Both the position numbers and the translations under genes were made by a program. From positions 22,940,001 through 23,004,000 of the forward strand of contig OX579637.1 of assembly GCA_951230915.1 (NCBI GenBank): DNA of 64,000 nucleotides, written 5' to 3'. This document shows, one piece after another, positions 11,250-24,500 of this stretch. Position 1 is the stretch's first letter. Every line of letters begins with the position of its first letter. The stretch is from Antitrichia curtipendula. Taxonomy: Eukaryota; Streptophyta; Bryopsida; Hypnales; Leucodontaceae. The notes below the pieces were generated by a model. The model saw nothing but the letters and a program-made list of their open reading frames with translations. It was not told the origin of the DNA and did not search any database.

Positions 11250-12508
11250 GCACTATTCTTGATAGTTGTAGTAGTTGGGTACATGGTTCTTAAACTTTTT
11301 AGATGTGACCTTGGGATAGACCTCATTCCTCCTATACCCCTTGTCTAGGGGATCTATCTTGTTTAATAAATGCTCAGCCAACCTCTTAAAACTAGCATTA
11401 GAGAGGTTCTCCATCCCTTTAAAAAACTCAAGAGGAATACAACCGTTTTTCTCCGGAGTCTAGCCCTTGATATCTTTGTATAGTTCCTTTGACTCTGGAT
11501 CCATCAACTCTCCCATGGAATGGGTGGAAATCAACTCAGCGTACAGCTCATAGATCTCAGGTGGTGCAGTAATGATCTTGAGCTCATTACCAGTGTCCAC
11601 CTTACTGGTCTTCCCTAGCTTTGCTCTCTACTGCTTGTTGTTATCAATTAGTCCAAACCTAAGTTGACATGCGGCAAGAAATTTCTGAAACCAAAAGAAA
11701 AGGACAAAGTTTAGTGCCATATAAAGTATTTTACTTCAAAATGAGGTAGTTTGGTTCCACATCAATCAAACTAAGAGGAAATTTGCAAATAGACAACATC
11801 ATTGTACTTGATATAATGTTAAAACAATAATTTGTAGAATTTACCTTGAGTCAAGGTGAATATAGGAATTATTTTGTCATAGACAGTTTAGTTCCATATC
11901 AATCAAACTAAGAAGAAATTTGTAAATAGACAACATCATTGTAATTGACATAATTATCAAATTGAATATTTGTAGAGTTCACCTTGATTCAAGGTAAATA
12001 TAGCAATTATCTTTTCATGGTCTTACCTTCCATGTTTTTGGATTATCAACTCTATTCTTGGCCTTTTTTTTTGCTACAACTCAACCAACTTCAATTGCTT
12101 GTTTAAGAGAAGTGTTTTTTTCCATCTTCACACTCCTTGAGCTCCCAAAATATTTGTCGCCCACATGGGAGTGTATCGCTTGAAGTAATTTATGCGATTA
12201 TAAGAAGAAGATACTTCTTGGAGGATTGAAGTAACTTTGCTCCATACAATATAGTAGTTCCATTTTTCAAATTTGTTCATGAAGCTCTTTGTTGTTTGTA
12301 TGGTATGCATCTTCTTAGAAGCCTCAACGTTGTCTTGCCAGTTAATCATATAGAAATTGCACTTTTGAATGTCCTTCCACTTTGATGGCATCTCTTCCAA
12401 ACCGATCAACATTGTACAAAGGGCTTGCTTTTGATCTTTATTTGGCATCTCCATTAGATAATGCATTGTATAATCCACAACTTGGTCTTCTAAGCTTTGA
12501 TGGTTCAT
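11250..12508 (-). pseudogene. Unknown gene remnant, two exons
   Basis: Minus strand. The upstream exon (12508 down to about 12027) reads SLEDQVVDYTMHYLMEMPNK and WNYYIVWSKVTSILQEVSSS. A GTAAGA donor and a TTTCAG acceptor (about 11685) bound an intron of about 340 bp. The downstream exon (about 11684-11250) reads APPEIYELYAELISTHSMGE and KRLAEHLLNKIDPLDKGYRR with two in-frame stops (after NNKQ and DIKG). Exon phase and conserved-looking amphipathic sequence support real coding origin, but I recognise no family. The intron holds the duplicated 130-bp repeat. Confidence 0.45.
11747..12018. repeat. Direct duplication of about 130 bp, each copy ending in a hairpin
   Basis: Units at about 11747-11876 and 11887-12018 align across their length (ATCAATCAAACTAAGA, AATAGACAACATCATTGTA), and each ends in an ACCTTGA-N-TCAAGGT palindrome. 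They lie inside an intron of the neighbouring remnant. Divergence between the units shows the duplication is not recent. Confidence 0.75.
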
Positions 12509-14139
12509 TCTCGGTGGACGAGTGTATAACTGGTCGATGGAGATTTTGTAGACAAGCCTATTTTGAAAAATATATGTGTCCTAGCAGATTGTCTAATAAT
12601 TATCATAAATTTTAAGTAAATCCTCATAATTGGCCTTACTAGACTCCTTGTCTTTATGAATAAACTTTAGGTCCTTGAAAATATTTGTCAACACGAATAT
12701 TGTGCTCAAATCTGGATCCTGCTCCCCTACTTCTTATTCTGCAACTACATGTTTCCAAATTTGCATTGGTGTGTTTGAAATAGAGGCACAAATTGTTTTG
12801 GAGGTTTTGGCTTGCCGCCTCTAATTGCCGCTTTTTCCAATCTTAGGAGTAAGATTTACTTGAGACTGCTAACTCCCAACAACACCGATAGTCTCACGGC
12901 TTAAATGTATTGGCTGCAAGCACTATTGGGCTATCTGCATATTAGATATCTCCTTTTGAAAAGAATTACAAAGTTGACGCAATCGAGTCTCAAGTAGTTG
13001 TGGTGGCAACAAAACTCCATCTTTACTCTACCTTCCTCAATCAATATGCAACAACGCTAGAGTGTGAGCGGGGAGCAACGAGCGGTGAACAATGAGCAAC
13101 AAGCAATTCAATTTGAATGCTCAATATGAATATTCTTATTAAAAATAGGGTTGTCAGAGTAATAAAGAATGTTGTCAGATCTATAAATAGTAATTTAAAA
13201 AAAACAAAATTTAATTAATCAGTTGTTTTATTGGAAAAATTTCATTTACAATAATGAGTTTTTAGATGAATGATTGTCTAAAAGGGCATAAACAGTAGAC
13301 TAGCATTTTTTTCAACCATACATATAGTACCACAAATTTGTTGTACAAATGAAATTCATCCATGTCATTCATCAGCCATCCAAGAAAAACTTTAGTTGCA
13401 CATTGCAATACATGTCCAAAAAAATTGAGTGTAATTTATTTATTATTATTTTTCATAAACTATACTTTAAAAAAAGAAATATACATTCTTAACTTCAAGA
13501 CTTTGTATAGTAGTTTGAAGTTAGTGTAGGGCTCCTTGGAATCAAGGAGCACCTTCAATGTGTATTTGGAGATTGAAATGAAACAATCAATCTAACAATG
13601 TTGTTTGCCTGTGGTTTAGGGCTCCTTGCAATCGAGGAGCACTTCCGAGATTCATTTGTAGAATTCTACCACTTTGTCACGCAGTGTTTTTTTGGCCGAA
13701 ATTAGCCTTTTTTTATATAATTTTTTGGATGTTTATAACTTTACAAATGATTTGAGTGGATGCGATGGACTAATTTTTGTCCACTTCTAAATAAAAATGT
13801 TTTCATCGTCTACTCTAAGTAGATACAAAACATCTTAAAGATTGCTACCTGCAAGAAGTAGCTTCACTTCATGGAAGCTCAGACTTGGTGCATGAATATA
13901 ATTGTCGTCCTCAGAGTTCGCCTTGCAAATGAACCTATAGATATAATACAAATGTTTGCAATTCACCCATGATTTTCTACTACCAAGTGCAGCTGTACTC
14001 ATAGTAATGAAGTCTTCACAGGTACAAGTTGGGAAGTCTGAAATTGTGATTCAATAGACCTTCTGGATGGGAAAGATACCAGACATTAGAATTATTACTC
14101 TACCATAGCCGAGGTATGGAATAACAACTACAGATTCAA
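12509..14139. other. AT-rich region with two hairpins, no clear gene
   Basis: Two GCTCCTTG-AAT-AAGGAGC type hairpins stand at 13531-13550 and 13621-13640, each preceded by TAGG. I see no gene, though 12600-13080 could hold eroded minus-strand exon sequence. Confidence 0.3.
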
Positions 14140-17100
14140 CAATAGCTTTCAAATTTTGTGTTGTCTCCCATTTGTTGCGGTGGGAACACTGGGGTTACGA
14201 CAGATGGTCCTTTCCAATCGTTTTTTGGGATGCATGTCACCGTCAAATGGTTGCAAATTAGTATCTGCAATCTTTGGGTGCAAGAAAGATACACCTTAAA
14301 CCATGCTCTCCTCATTAAAGAGGCGAAGCTCTTGTTCACCAACCTCTTCAGTTTGCAATTGGAAACTAGCTTCCTCTAAAATAAGGATCTCTAATTTATT
14401 GAGATGCGTCCCACATGCCATGGGCCAAACTTTAGGAAGAGGGGGCTAGTCGTGAATCCACTTCACCTTAGAGTCTCCTACACAACGTATAAGGTCATTT
14501 GCACAAAACAAAAAATCAAAGTTGATGATGGCTTTGGTTTTGTATTCCGTCATGCAACCATTATAGGTGGATGCGACTATTCCACTCTTCCTTGACTTGT
14601 TGATTTTAGCCCTGCATTTCTTCTTCATCCCAACTTGCACTCTGTTTCAAGTACTTTAATAGCACAAGGACGTACTATATTTGGTTCTCCTTCTTATGTT
14701 GACATTGGTGTTGATGACCCCGCATCCGTACGTACTCTAGTTGATTGAGTTTGAACTTTCGGTGAAGAAAAATTCATACTATCATGGTGGTGAGAATCGC
14801 CATCTGACCCTGGTGGCATATTTAGTTTGCGCTTTGCGGAGCCAAATACTTCCTCACCTTGTAAATGAAGAATCCGTGTGGTGAAGAGGTCAGCACTTGG
14901 TAGTTTGGCAACTGCCTTAGCAAACTTCACTAGATTTCTAGTTTCTCTTGCAGCTCGAAGGCAAAGCTTGTCCAAGTAGGGACTAGTCCTAGATGCATCC
15001 CTTTGGAGGTATGCGCAATAATTAGTTGACTATTGAATAGCTCGCATCATATCATCTGTAGTGGCGATATACAAGCAAGTACCCCTCTTCCCAAACATTT
15101 GTAGCCACTTGTTGTGAATTGTCTTTGCCAAGTTGCATTAAGGCATTTCAGCTAGCTCCTCCAGGGTTTTGTGTCACAAATAAAATAATTTGGTGACGTG
15201 GTCAGGCCTTCTCAATTTCAATGCTTCTGTTTTAGTACTAAAAATTGTGAATGTTCAACTCAAATTTGTGCAACTTAGCTAGATATAAAGGAAGCTAATT
15301 AAATAAAAACATGTACATTTTAGACACGAAGTTAACTTATCCGTGACTAAAAGTTCATATACATCAAAAAGGAGAATTTGAATTTGAGGAGGTATATGAC
15401 TTACCAATTCGAGAAATCCACCCCATTGTCAATACCGAAAGTGCCAAAAACGAAGCCAATCGTCTAGCTTACAGAGAGAGTCCTCTGATGCAACCCTTGA
15501 AGAAAGCCACCAACCTTTGATTCCAAGGTATCGTTCTTCAGCTTCCACCATTGACTTTGCATCTTTGTATTGTTTACAAAGTTTCTTGTGGGTTTCTTGG
15601 AATTCAGGCCTGATGAGCTTCTCTGTGTACCTGTTCAATGATGTCATCCAATGAAGTAGACATGAGCGCTCTTGGTCTTGCATTGGCTCTTGCTTGTTCC
15701 CATTTCCATACACTACACGAACAGCAAGCCAGTTGGCCATTGCATTGTCAGCCATGAAAACTTTGAAATTTGGAGAAGAATCTCGTGGTGCACCATGACA
15801 AAGTTCAGGGATCTCCACATTTGTTTTTGAGACTGAGCATCCTTGTTCATCATGTTACAAACACAAATAGTTTGGACTTTGCAGAACTCAGGGTCGTAAA
15901 CGTGGGCATCCATAGACGTCATCTCTTCACCCTCTTTACATGATCAAATATACACCAAGAATTTTGCAAGTCTCCTTGAGGTTGCATTCGCTTCACCAAA
16001 TCCACTCTACTTCCAAGGCCTTCCTCGGACATCTTGAAAAGGTAAACTTTATCTTTACCTTGGCCTAGAAATATACTATCTTGAATATACGAATATGCAC
16101 TTCTCATTTTCAATGAGATAATGTTGTCAATGGATTCTCTGTTTGTGCTATGACGGAAACTAGAGATGGTATTTCAAATACTCGGTGAACTGAGTACTCA
16201 AAATTTTTCCATGACTGCTTCTAGGGCCTTCCCTTGAAGGGGCTTTGAATCACTTTGTAGTCCATCTTCATGAAATAATTCAAATGCAAGAAATTCTTTG
16301 CTAGCAGCAAGACTAATAGCAGAATTTTTGGCACATGGTGTTCTAGAGACCTCTTGCCTAATCAGAGAGCTTGTCCGCTCAATGGAATTTTGGCAAATGC
16401 CTCTATCTACAGGATGATTGTGCTGACCAATATGAATACAAGCTCTTGGAAAACCGCTACAGTTTAAAAGCCTATACATGCGACAATGGCACAATGACTT
16501 GCAAGAAGGGGACACTTTACAGATTTGACATACAAGATTGGACTCTGCAGGAGATTGGGTTTCTACAGAAAAGATAACAAGTGATGAAACCTCCCACTCA
16601 GGAGCATTTTGGCTTCCACCCCGCTGAACTCTAGGGCATTTTGGATTCTCGCAAACTAGGTGGCCAATACAAAATGAGTAACGAAACTTCAATCCAAAGT
16701 TGTTAGAAATGTTTGTAGTGTGTGTATGTCTCCAATTGTTTCCATCATATTTTCGGTCTATGCCTTCAAGTTGCCGACCTACAAACAATGAAGATGTTGA
16801 CCTTGACAAACCAACAGTAGAAGACACTAGAAAAGAAAGAGGATGTAATTCAAAAAGTATGTCTTTATTAAATGACTGAAGAAGATGATGTACAGATTCA
16901 CAATGAAGAGTATTCAAGTTTAAGAACTTCAACTCATTTTGGGCATGTGGTCGACTCTGCATTTCTCCAAAGCACTCAAAGACACTTTGGAACTGCGCTG
17001 CATTCTGTAGACCTAAAAGAAGCGATGTGCTACCATGAACAGTGTGGTTCAGTATCACATTATTGTCATTGTCTACCTCAGGTTTGGAAGAAAGTTTTCC

Positions 17101-17526
17101 AATTGTTTCACTAACAAGAATAGTGTCCTCATCTGAAGACTCAGTAAGATCAATGTAATTGGGATCTAGGGGTTCTATTTTGACACGAGATCCCTAAGAC
17201 ATTTGCACAATAGAGGTTGCAGACCCGGGTGTGAGAATATTAGTTGACATTAACGTGACAATATTTGGAGTACCAAATGCATGGTACTTGCTAGGAGGCA
17301 ATCTCCAAACAACCCCTGTGTCACTCGGATGCTTCATTTGCATAATACTTGATACAAGTTCTACTCCCTCATAATCAAATAGTTCCTCTTCCATTTGTAT
17401 AGACGTCAATTCTAGATTGAACCTCACACTAAGCAATGAAGAAGATACCGATGCTACACCAACATCTCTACAAGGAAAGGAAATAAGAACGCTAGACCCG
17501 TCTCCACAAACAATTGCCATGTCCAT
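14140..17526 (-). pseudogene. MULE-like transposase with zinc-cluster N-terminus, decayed
   Basis: Minus strand from ATG near 17526. The first part stays in frame to about 15919 with a stop near 17194; frameshifts follow. In order: an acidic region with VKIEPLDPNYIDLTESSDED (a sumoylation-like VKIE beside a SUMO-interaction-like IDLT); a zinc cluster (CENPKC, CQICK, HIGQHNHPV, resembling the WRKY/GCM1 fold, about 16400-16700); then a MULE-type catalytic core (FKVFMADNAMANW, RSCLLHWMTSLNRYTEKLI, LCKQYKDAKSMVEAEERYLG, DDWLRFWHFRY, about 15430-15820). Downstream are KTIHNKWLQMFGKRGTCLYI and HLQGEEVFGSAKRK (about 14700-15130). The family moves DNA by a DDE mechanism. I cannot identify its terminal inverted repeats. 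Confidence 0.65.
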
Positions 17527-18036
17527 AGTTGGAGGTGCATGCAATCTACAAACTCATGCTCAAATGAAAACCCAATGTTGTAGTTGCTATGTGAGAGTTC
17601 CTATAGTTTCTCTATGATAGTTGATAAGTGATTATCAAATAACGGATATATAATAAAGTATTCTATATGTGATTCTTTGTAATTTTAAATTTAAATTTCA
17701 AGAAGAAGATTTTCTTGGATTTCTTGTACAACTGCATCATGAGAGATTATATTTCACTTACCTTGCAATCAGAGATGATTGCATGTTAGAAGCCTCCAAA
17801 ATAAGTGTTTTATTAATGTAGGATTAATATCTTCAAATCTAAGAGTTATTATAAGACAGTTGATCAAATAAGGCATGATATTTGTAAACATTCATGTTGT
17901 GTAATTGGATATCATTTGATTTCAAGAAGCCCTAATTGAAACAATGAAAATATGTTCATCACAGTCTTGCATACCTATATATTGAGGAGATTGTAGAATT
18001 GCCAACAAAGAAGTAGAATAAACTAATGCTCGTGAA
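17527..18036. other. AT-rich spacer
   Basis: Upstream flank of the MULE-like gene. AT-rich; I see no gene, repeat or convincing promoter element. Confidence 0.3.
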
Positions 18037-18429
18037 GTGCTTTTGGGTGTTGGGATGCTAGAGGGTTCCTATAGGAAGGAATGCAAGGCTGGTCTCCGTT
18101 TTTCTAGCAAAAAGCAGTTAGAGAAATCACAGATGGTTAGACGATTGCAACGGAATAATGGCATTGATATTAGTAGCACTATTCGCACTTTGTCTTATCA
18201 AGATCAAGGAGCTGAAATTGAAAATTCCCAGTCAAGGGGGATTCTGATACAAAATGTTGATGGAATTCATACTGCCAAGCTTGACAATTTGGTTGAAAGT
18301 GAAGAGGGCGTACTTCGATCAAGTTCACCAAGGGATAATCTGGCGCAAGGAAGCCTATCATTGGTAAGTCCATCAATTCATCCTATTTCCTTAGAAAGAA
18401 TCAAGAACAAAGTGCTTGTTAAGATGTGA
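18037..18429 (+). other. Candidate exon of unknown gene
   Basis: Open for 130 codons from an in-frame ATG, with plausible plant composition (KECKAGLRFSSKKQLEKSQM, SSTIRTLSYQDQGAEIENSQ). A GTAAGT donor follows LAQGSLSL near 18364, so the exon may end there rather than at the TGA. It could be the first exon of the plus-strand gene resumed at 25206, but I cannot show continuity. No family recognised. Confidence 0.35.
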
Positions 18430-18915
18430 GCTGCATTCTATTCATAACTTCATGTGTACAATATTTCTCTACAATATACAGATTTAATTGTTAATATTTG
18501 TGACTTTTTCATTTTTGTTTGGGTCTAAACTGAAGATGTAGAAATTAATTTTGATATAAAGTAATATTAATCATTTTATATTTGTATATAGTCTTTTGTG
18601 TATTCAATGAATTTAAAATGTCTAATTAGATATTAGAGCCCTAAAAACAATTCCGTAGTGATAAATTTTAGAGTTTGCAAATTAGATAAAAAATATAATC
18701 TTCCAATTTATGTCATTCATTTCCTTTGAGAAATGGTAGTATTTAATCTATTGCTATGTTCACCAAAAAATAGATCTTCTAATCCAATTCCCCCCCTAAT
18801 TGCACCCTAAGCCTCCCTAATAGCACCGTAAGAAACCCTAATTCCACCCCGCCTTGGTTCTTTCTCTCCCTTACTGATCATTCACTAGATTGTTGCGTGT
18901 TTTTAGAGAGTTGCT

Positions 18916-19085
18916 GGTAGAGGCGCAATGTTAGGTGAACGAGGAGAGCTCAAGTCTCATGGAGGATGTGTTGGTAGAGTCACAATGTCGGATGAGCGGG
19001 GAGAGCTTGAGTCTTGGGGGGGGGGGGGCTCGTGGAGCCGCAATTTCCGGAGTGTGAGGAGAGGTCCAGTCATGGGGGATGTGTG
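18916..19085. repeat. Degenerate tandem repeat, three units, with poly-G run
   Basis: Three units of about 55-65 bp share GGTAGAG-CGCAATGT, GAGGAGAGCT-AAGTC and GGAGGATGTGT elements, diverging in the third. A run of more than ten G near 19016-19028 separates units two and three. The upstream sequence (18780-18860) is rich in CCCTAA-like words. No coding potential stands out. Confidence 0.55.
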
Positions 19086-21516
19086 GAGATGGTGAAGGCA
19101 GTAGAAAGAAAGACATTGCAATTGCTTCTCTAAGTTTCTCGTAATTTGTTTTTGCATTTCCAAAAGAGTGAAGGCACCATTACGATTACAGTAAGGCGAT
19201 AGTTGCACGACACTTTAAAGGAACATAAACTGAAACTCTGAGACCTATTCGAACCACAAGCGCTTGACTTCCGTCGCAAGGGTCCCGCCATTCATCCCAA
19301 GGTTTTGTTGTGAGGTTTTGCTTTCTGTCCATGTCCAGCCTTTTTGGAATCCAGGAGCCCGAGCTGCGTTCCGAGAAGCCCAAAATGTCATTTGAAGAGG
19401 TGACTTTTGGTATATGCTTTAGTAAATACGTGAAGCAATACAATATTTTGAAAAAGCGTAGGGTTTCAAAGGTGAGGGCCAGTTGATAAGTTAATATTGC
19501 AAGTGTGTTGTAAGGTCCAAGATTAGCTACATTGATTCAAAACAATCTAAATTGAGATTGGGTGGATGCATGGTTGAGTGGCTCATTTTTGGCAAAAGTG
19601 TAAGTCCAAAAGGTCCTTTCTTGTGAATAAAATGTTTGGGAGTGAAATACTTGGAAGTGAATTCTATAAGAAAAAAATTCTAAAAAAATTCAAAAAGTCC
19701 TTAGCTTTTTGAGCGCCATTAGACCTTGAAAATCATTATACCTTAGAAAAAATCATTTTTGTAAAAAAGAATATTGGCTATAAGAAAAAGACTTCATAAA
19801 ATTCAGTGTTTGAATAGTCATTAAAAAGTCCTTTGCCGACATTCAATACGTATTTACACAACAAGATTATAATTTTGTAAAAATTTACTAAAACAGTCAC
19901 TGAAATCATAGTCCTTCGTATGAATTTAAGAACCTAAACCATCTTTAAAAAGTCCTTGAAAAATGTGTTGACAACAAATTTGTTACAACCATCTTTTTTT
20001 AAAAGCCCCCTATACTTTCATATTTTGCCACAAAAAAAATTCAACAACATAGTTGTGTTCATAATCAAGTTTAAGACCCTAAAATGAACTTTTTTTTTCA
20101 AGTTAAAATTTTCTAATATACCCAAACCGCATTTGAAAATTTGATAAGTGCAGTTTTCAAAAGGGTGACACAATTTTGAGCCCATCAACCATGCATTCAC
20201 CCGATTGATCAATCCTATTGTTGATGTTACTGTTCTAGCGGCCGCCTCATCAGGGCTCAGATATGGGGTGGAAATTTATGGTCACTAGTTCTGAGCTGGC
20301 CAAGAAACCATTGAATATAGACTTCAATTTGTCAGCCAAAATTCAGCATTGGTACAAACAACTTCTCCAGACCGGGAATCTTACCGTAAATTGGCTGGCT
20401 CTTTTGTTTTGAAAAATTACGTTTGATGGAGATTGATTGAACAATCTCAATTAGTTCAATTTTGTACACCACTTCTGGCCGGTAGTAACACGCACCATAA
20501 AACTCCCGAAGGGATTAGTGCAATTTATATTACTTATCAGGATTCGCGGCACTTGTTGAAGTGCACATCATTGTACGGGCACCGTCTGTGTTTGTGCAAG
20601 TATATGAAGAGTCACTCTGATTTGGGTTCTGTTGTCGGATATTTGAACACAACATTGGCGTTTTTCAAGCTGGCAGGATATATTGGCAGTGATGGATGGA
20701 GTCAAACCAGGTGCCTTCTGAATTGAATGTTAACAAAATTATATTGAAGTTTGTGCAAACATTAGTACTGGAAAACTTACTGCAAACCATCAAATTGTTT
20801 TGTTAATTTGGCACCTTTTGTACTCGTCAAGCTGAGCAGCTTCAAACATACAGTCATGTGTACATATTGTCTACTACTAGTCTTTAGTTTAGTAGATTCA
20901 AGTTTAATAGGCCTTCACACATGGAATTTTTTTCTGAACTAGCCAAGAAACCATCACAGCTCTTATTAGAAAGTTGTACCCCAAAATCGTGTGTTTGTTG
21001 CGCCCATGTAGAATGAAAATTGAGCAGGTTGGTAGGTCAGGCCGTCGATCTTCACAACTCCTGCAGACAATAGACTATTCTACAACGACCTGCTCACAAA
21101 ATCCAAATTTAACTCAAGAAATGAATAGAGCCAAAGTCCTATAAATAGTCATTTGAATAGATGAAGGGTAGACAGTCTAACTCACCAACAAACTAGAAGC
21201 TTGATTTCTTCATATATAAGCTCTACATTTGAGCCTTAAATTCGTAAAAGTATATATTTGAAGGTAATCGCATGTGTAGTTTCTTAATGGCGTATCACAC
21301 ATTGGCGGACATGTTAGAAGGAACTGCATCTTTCAATTGTGATACCTTAAGTTCATCCAATGCAGGTCCATTAGCATGATATTGGGAGTATTTGGCAATA
21401 TGTAGGCAATCGTTCTATTCCAGTTATTTCACAAAGACTCCACTCAGTTCCAACAAAATAAAAAAAGTTGCATTGCAGTTAGCTCTGCTATTGCCCCCTC
21501 GGATCACAAGAACCTT
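19086..21516. other. Low-copy region without a recognisable gene
   Basis: AT-rich with scattered short open frames. The longest plus-strand frame (20433-20726, containing SRHLLKCTSLYGHRLCLCKY) is of uncertain meaning. A short motif (CTGAGCTGGCCAAGAAACCA, near 20292) recurs in altered form near 20935. Everything ends at the E1 insertion. Confidence 0.3.
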
Positions 21517-24500
21517 TGTCACAACACGGAAACTCAATTTCCGTATAGATAGAGTAGAATAGACGGGATAAATAGAAAATTTTAAATCTTTGTGTTTAAG
21601 AAACGGTAGTTGTCTTCCGGAAAAGCTTAAGTTTAGGTTAAGCCTTCATCCGGAAACAGGTTTCCGATCCGGTCACGATAGAATTTCCGGAAATGGACTG
21701 GAACGCCGCCACCTATGGACTAGGTATCTGGCCTATGAGGCTAGGGGACGCGCCTCGGGAACGGAACCCTAATCTTGTTCCAATCAAGGAACTGGCGGCG
21801 GCACTTTGGCTACTTAAGGGCCACCACCGCCTCGTTTTTCTTCACTTCTTGAGTTTCCAAACTCTTCCGTGCGTAGATAGTTGAGAGAAAGTCTGGTGAG
21901 AGTGTGTTTACGGATAGAGAGAGGTGAGGCTGGATTAGGATTTTATTCTGTTGGTGCAGCTATGGCGGAAAGTAGTGCGCCGCGATCTGCGAAAGCGTCG
22001 GTCGTCGCCCGGATGGTCAGTCCGACTATACCGACTAACCCTACCGCTTGCCAGGAGTTGGAGCAAGACCTGAAGCGATTAGGGTGACTGTATCGGATTG
22101 ATTGAGAGGCCATGGAATCTGAGAAGGGAAGATCTGATTCAGGTGTTGATCAACGAAACTTCGAATCAGTACAAGCTGACGGTACGGGGACAGCCCAAGG
22201 GGTGGATGGAGGACGTATGGGCAGAAGTCTACTTGTTCCGGAAGTTCAAAGAGGGATTAGCTTCTCGGGCGGATAAGTACGCCACCGGGAAGTTCCGAAA
22301 CCCTCATCACGCGAAGGAGGGGTACGCCATTAGCGACTGCATGGACGAGCGCCATAGGAGAGTTCCTCATTCCTATACCGTATCCAGAAAAGCCTAGCCG
22401 GGTTACAGTTACGATCGCGAACACCATTTTTGGAGCGATGGAAGAGAGGGTAGTGCACTGGGGACGGGTCATGGCGCAGGTGGTCACGAAGCTCGCGGAT
22501 CATATATCCAAAAGCAGGTACAACCCGATCAACCCCTACTTGTTTCATCTCTACCACCACGGGGACGTGTTGACACTGAACGAGATGTTAGTGTACAAGA
22601 CTGGAATGGAGCTAGTCAAGTACGACCTCACGGATGAATTGGAGCAAGATGATCTAGTTTCCAAAGAAGAGGAGGATCCGTAAGAGGGAGCCTTGGAGTG
22701 GAAGAAGCCCAGGCGAAAATCTACGGATCCGGGTTCACAAGGGAAACAACTTGAGACGGAACCAGGTGAACCAAACCTAGTCCCGAAGAGGAGAAGTCTG
22801 CATTCAGGGAATTCTTCGACACTGGATTTGATTGGATGCACCAAGCCTGGAACCTGCATCACAAGGCCATTTAGTTTATGGAAGAGGTGGTGACCAAGCT
22901 GAACGTGCCACTTGTAGAGATCATAGAGGAGATTAGGCGGAGGCCGAATCCGGAAGTCATCCGTCAAAAGGACGAACAAATCCGGACTTTGGAGAGGAGC
23001 CGAGAGGAGGCAGAAAGCCGGAGGAACTGGGCACAAGGGGAGTGCGAGGCGGCACAGAGGAATGAAAAGGACGCCATGCAGTTGGTCTGGAACCTTCGGG
23101 CGTTGATCGGCCAAGCAACGGATGTCGCGAACCAAGCAAGGCTCTACAACGCCCAACTGGTATTGGCTGGACACATGGCCGAATCGTAGGTCGTCATGAT
23201 CTTGATGGACTTCGAAGCCCGGATGGAGAAGGTGCTCCAAGAGATGCAGTCCTTCGTAGCACGGATCGATCTAGATAGGGCGATGGACTTCTCAACCTTT
23301 CCGGAAGCGGACCTCACCACTAATCCGTATCTTCAGACTCCGGTGAAGCCAGTCGTGAGGATTCCGGTCTTGTCGCAACTAGGAGGATTGGTATCCCTCC
23401 TGAAACCACATGTGCAACGGGAGTGGTTGACACAGAGAAGCTACTCTCCAGTGCAGAACCAAGGAGATGGGCAAAGTGTTCCAAAGCAGGGTGGAACTTC
23501 CACCCAGACTCAAACACAGACGCAAGAAGAAGGGAAGCAGATCAAGAGTAATCTGCTCGACCGGATTGGGGCTATGGAAAATCCGGCCAAGACTCAACCG
23601 GATGACTTTGTGCACATGCAGGAGGAGACTCCGCTGAAGCCATTGTCGCCGAAACCTGCCGACGAGCCAACCAACTTGGACTTGCCAATAAGAGTTATGG
23701 AGATTCCCGAATCCGAGAAGGAGGACTTCGAGACGGAATCCGCCACAGAGATGGATGAGGAGGAAGACTCTCTGTCAAAGAAAAAGAAGATCCAGACCCT
23801 TGTGGCCGGAAAGCTCACACCGCTGCCGAAGACCAAGACGAGGACATCTCTAGCGCAAACGGGGAGTAGCTCAAAGAAGAAGAAAGTAGGATTTAGGTAG
23901 CTAAAACTAGATTTTAGGATTTCCGAAATGGATTTTCCGTATGTGGGCCTGTTTTTGGAAATTTAGGGATAGTTGACATTAGCGTTCCGGATATCTCGGA
24001 TGCTTCTGCAGTTGGTTAGCTTGATTTTCGGTTGCCCTTTTTGCTTTTTGCTTTTAGTTTTTAAATGGTGGGCAAGTCTGTTGCCCATTCCTTCCATCCT
24101 TATGCATTTTCAAGTTTCATTTCAATTTTCTTTACTTTAATCTAAGCCACTCGGTGGACTTCCCATGCTCTAAGTGTTGTTCAGAGGGCTTAGGTGGTGT
24201 GTTTGTGTGTTTGCAAGGTGTGAAGAACCGGGAAGGAAGAATCCGGATTCATGATTGTTCAGACTTATACAGTAGGGGAGGATCTGTGACGGAGCTAGGT
24301 CGGATCTGTAGGACTGGTGCATTCAGAATCTTTAGACTACTAGAACGGTAATCTGATTGGAGTGGTGAGGGTGAGGTACCGGAACTAAGAGTGGTTTCGT
24401 GTGGAATTAAGCGGCCGCCAGGGGAAAAAACCCCATTTCGGAAGATCTACCAATTGCAGTTTTAGACTACTTCCTTGTAGATTTCCTCTTGTGATTGAAT

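Noticed and set aside
22551..23240. 229-codon minus-strand frame opposite the E1 gene
   Set aside because: Antisense shadow of GC-rich coding sequence; not supported by copies 2 and 3, where the sense protein is conserved.
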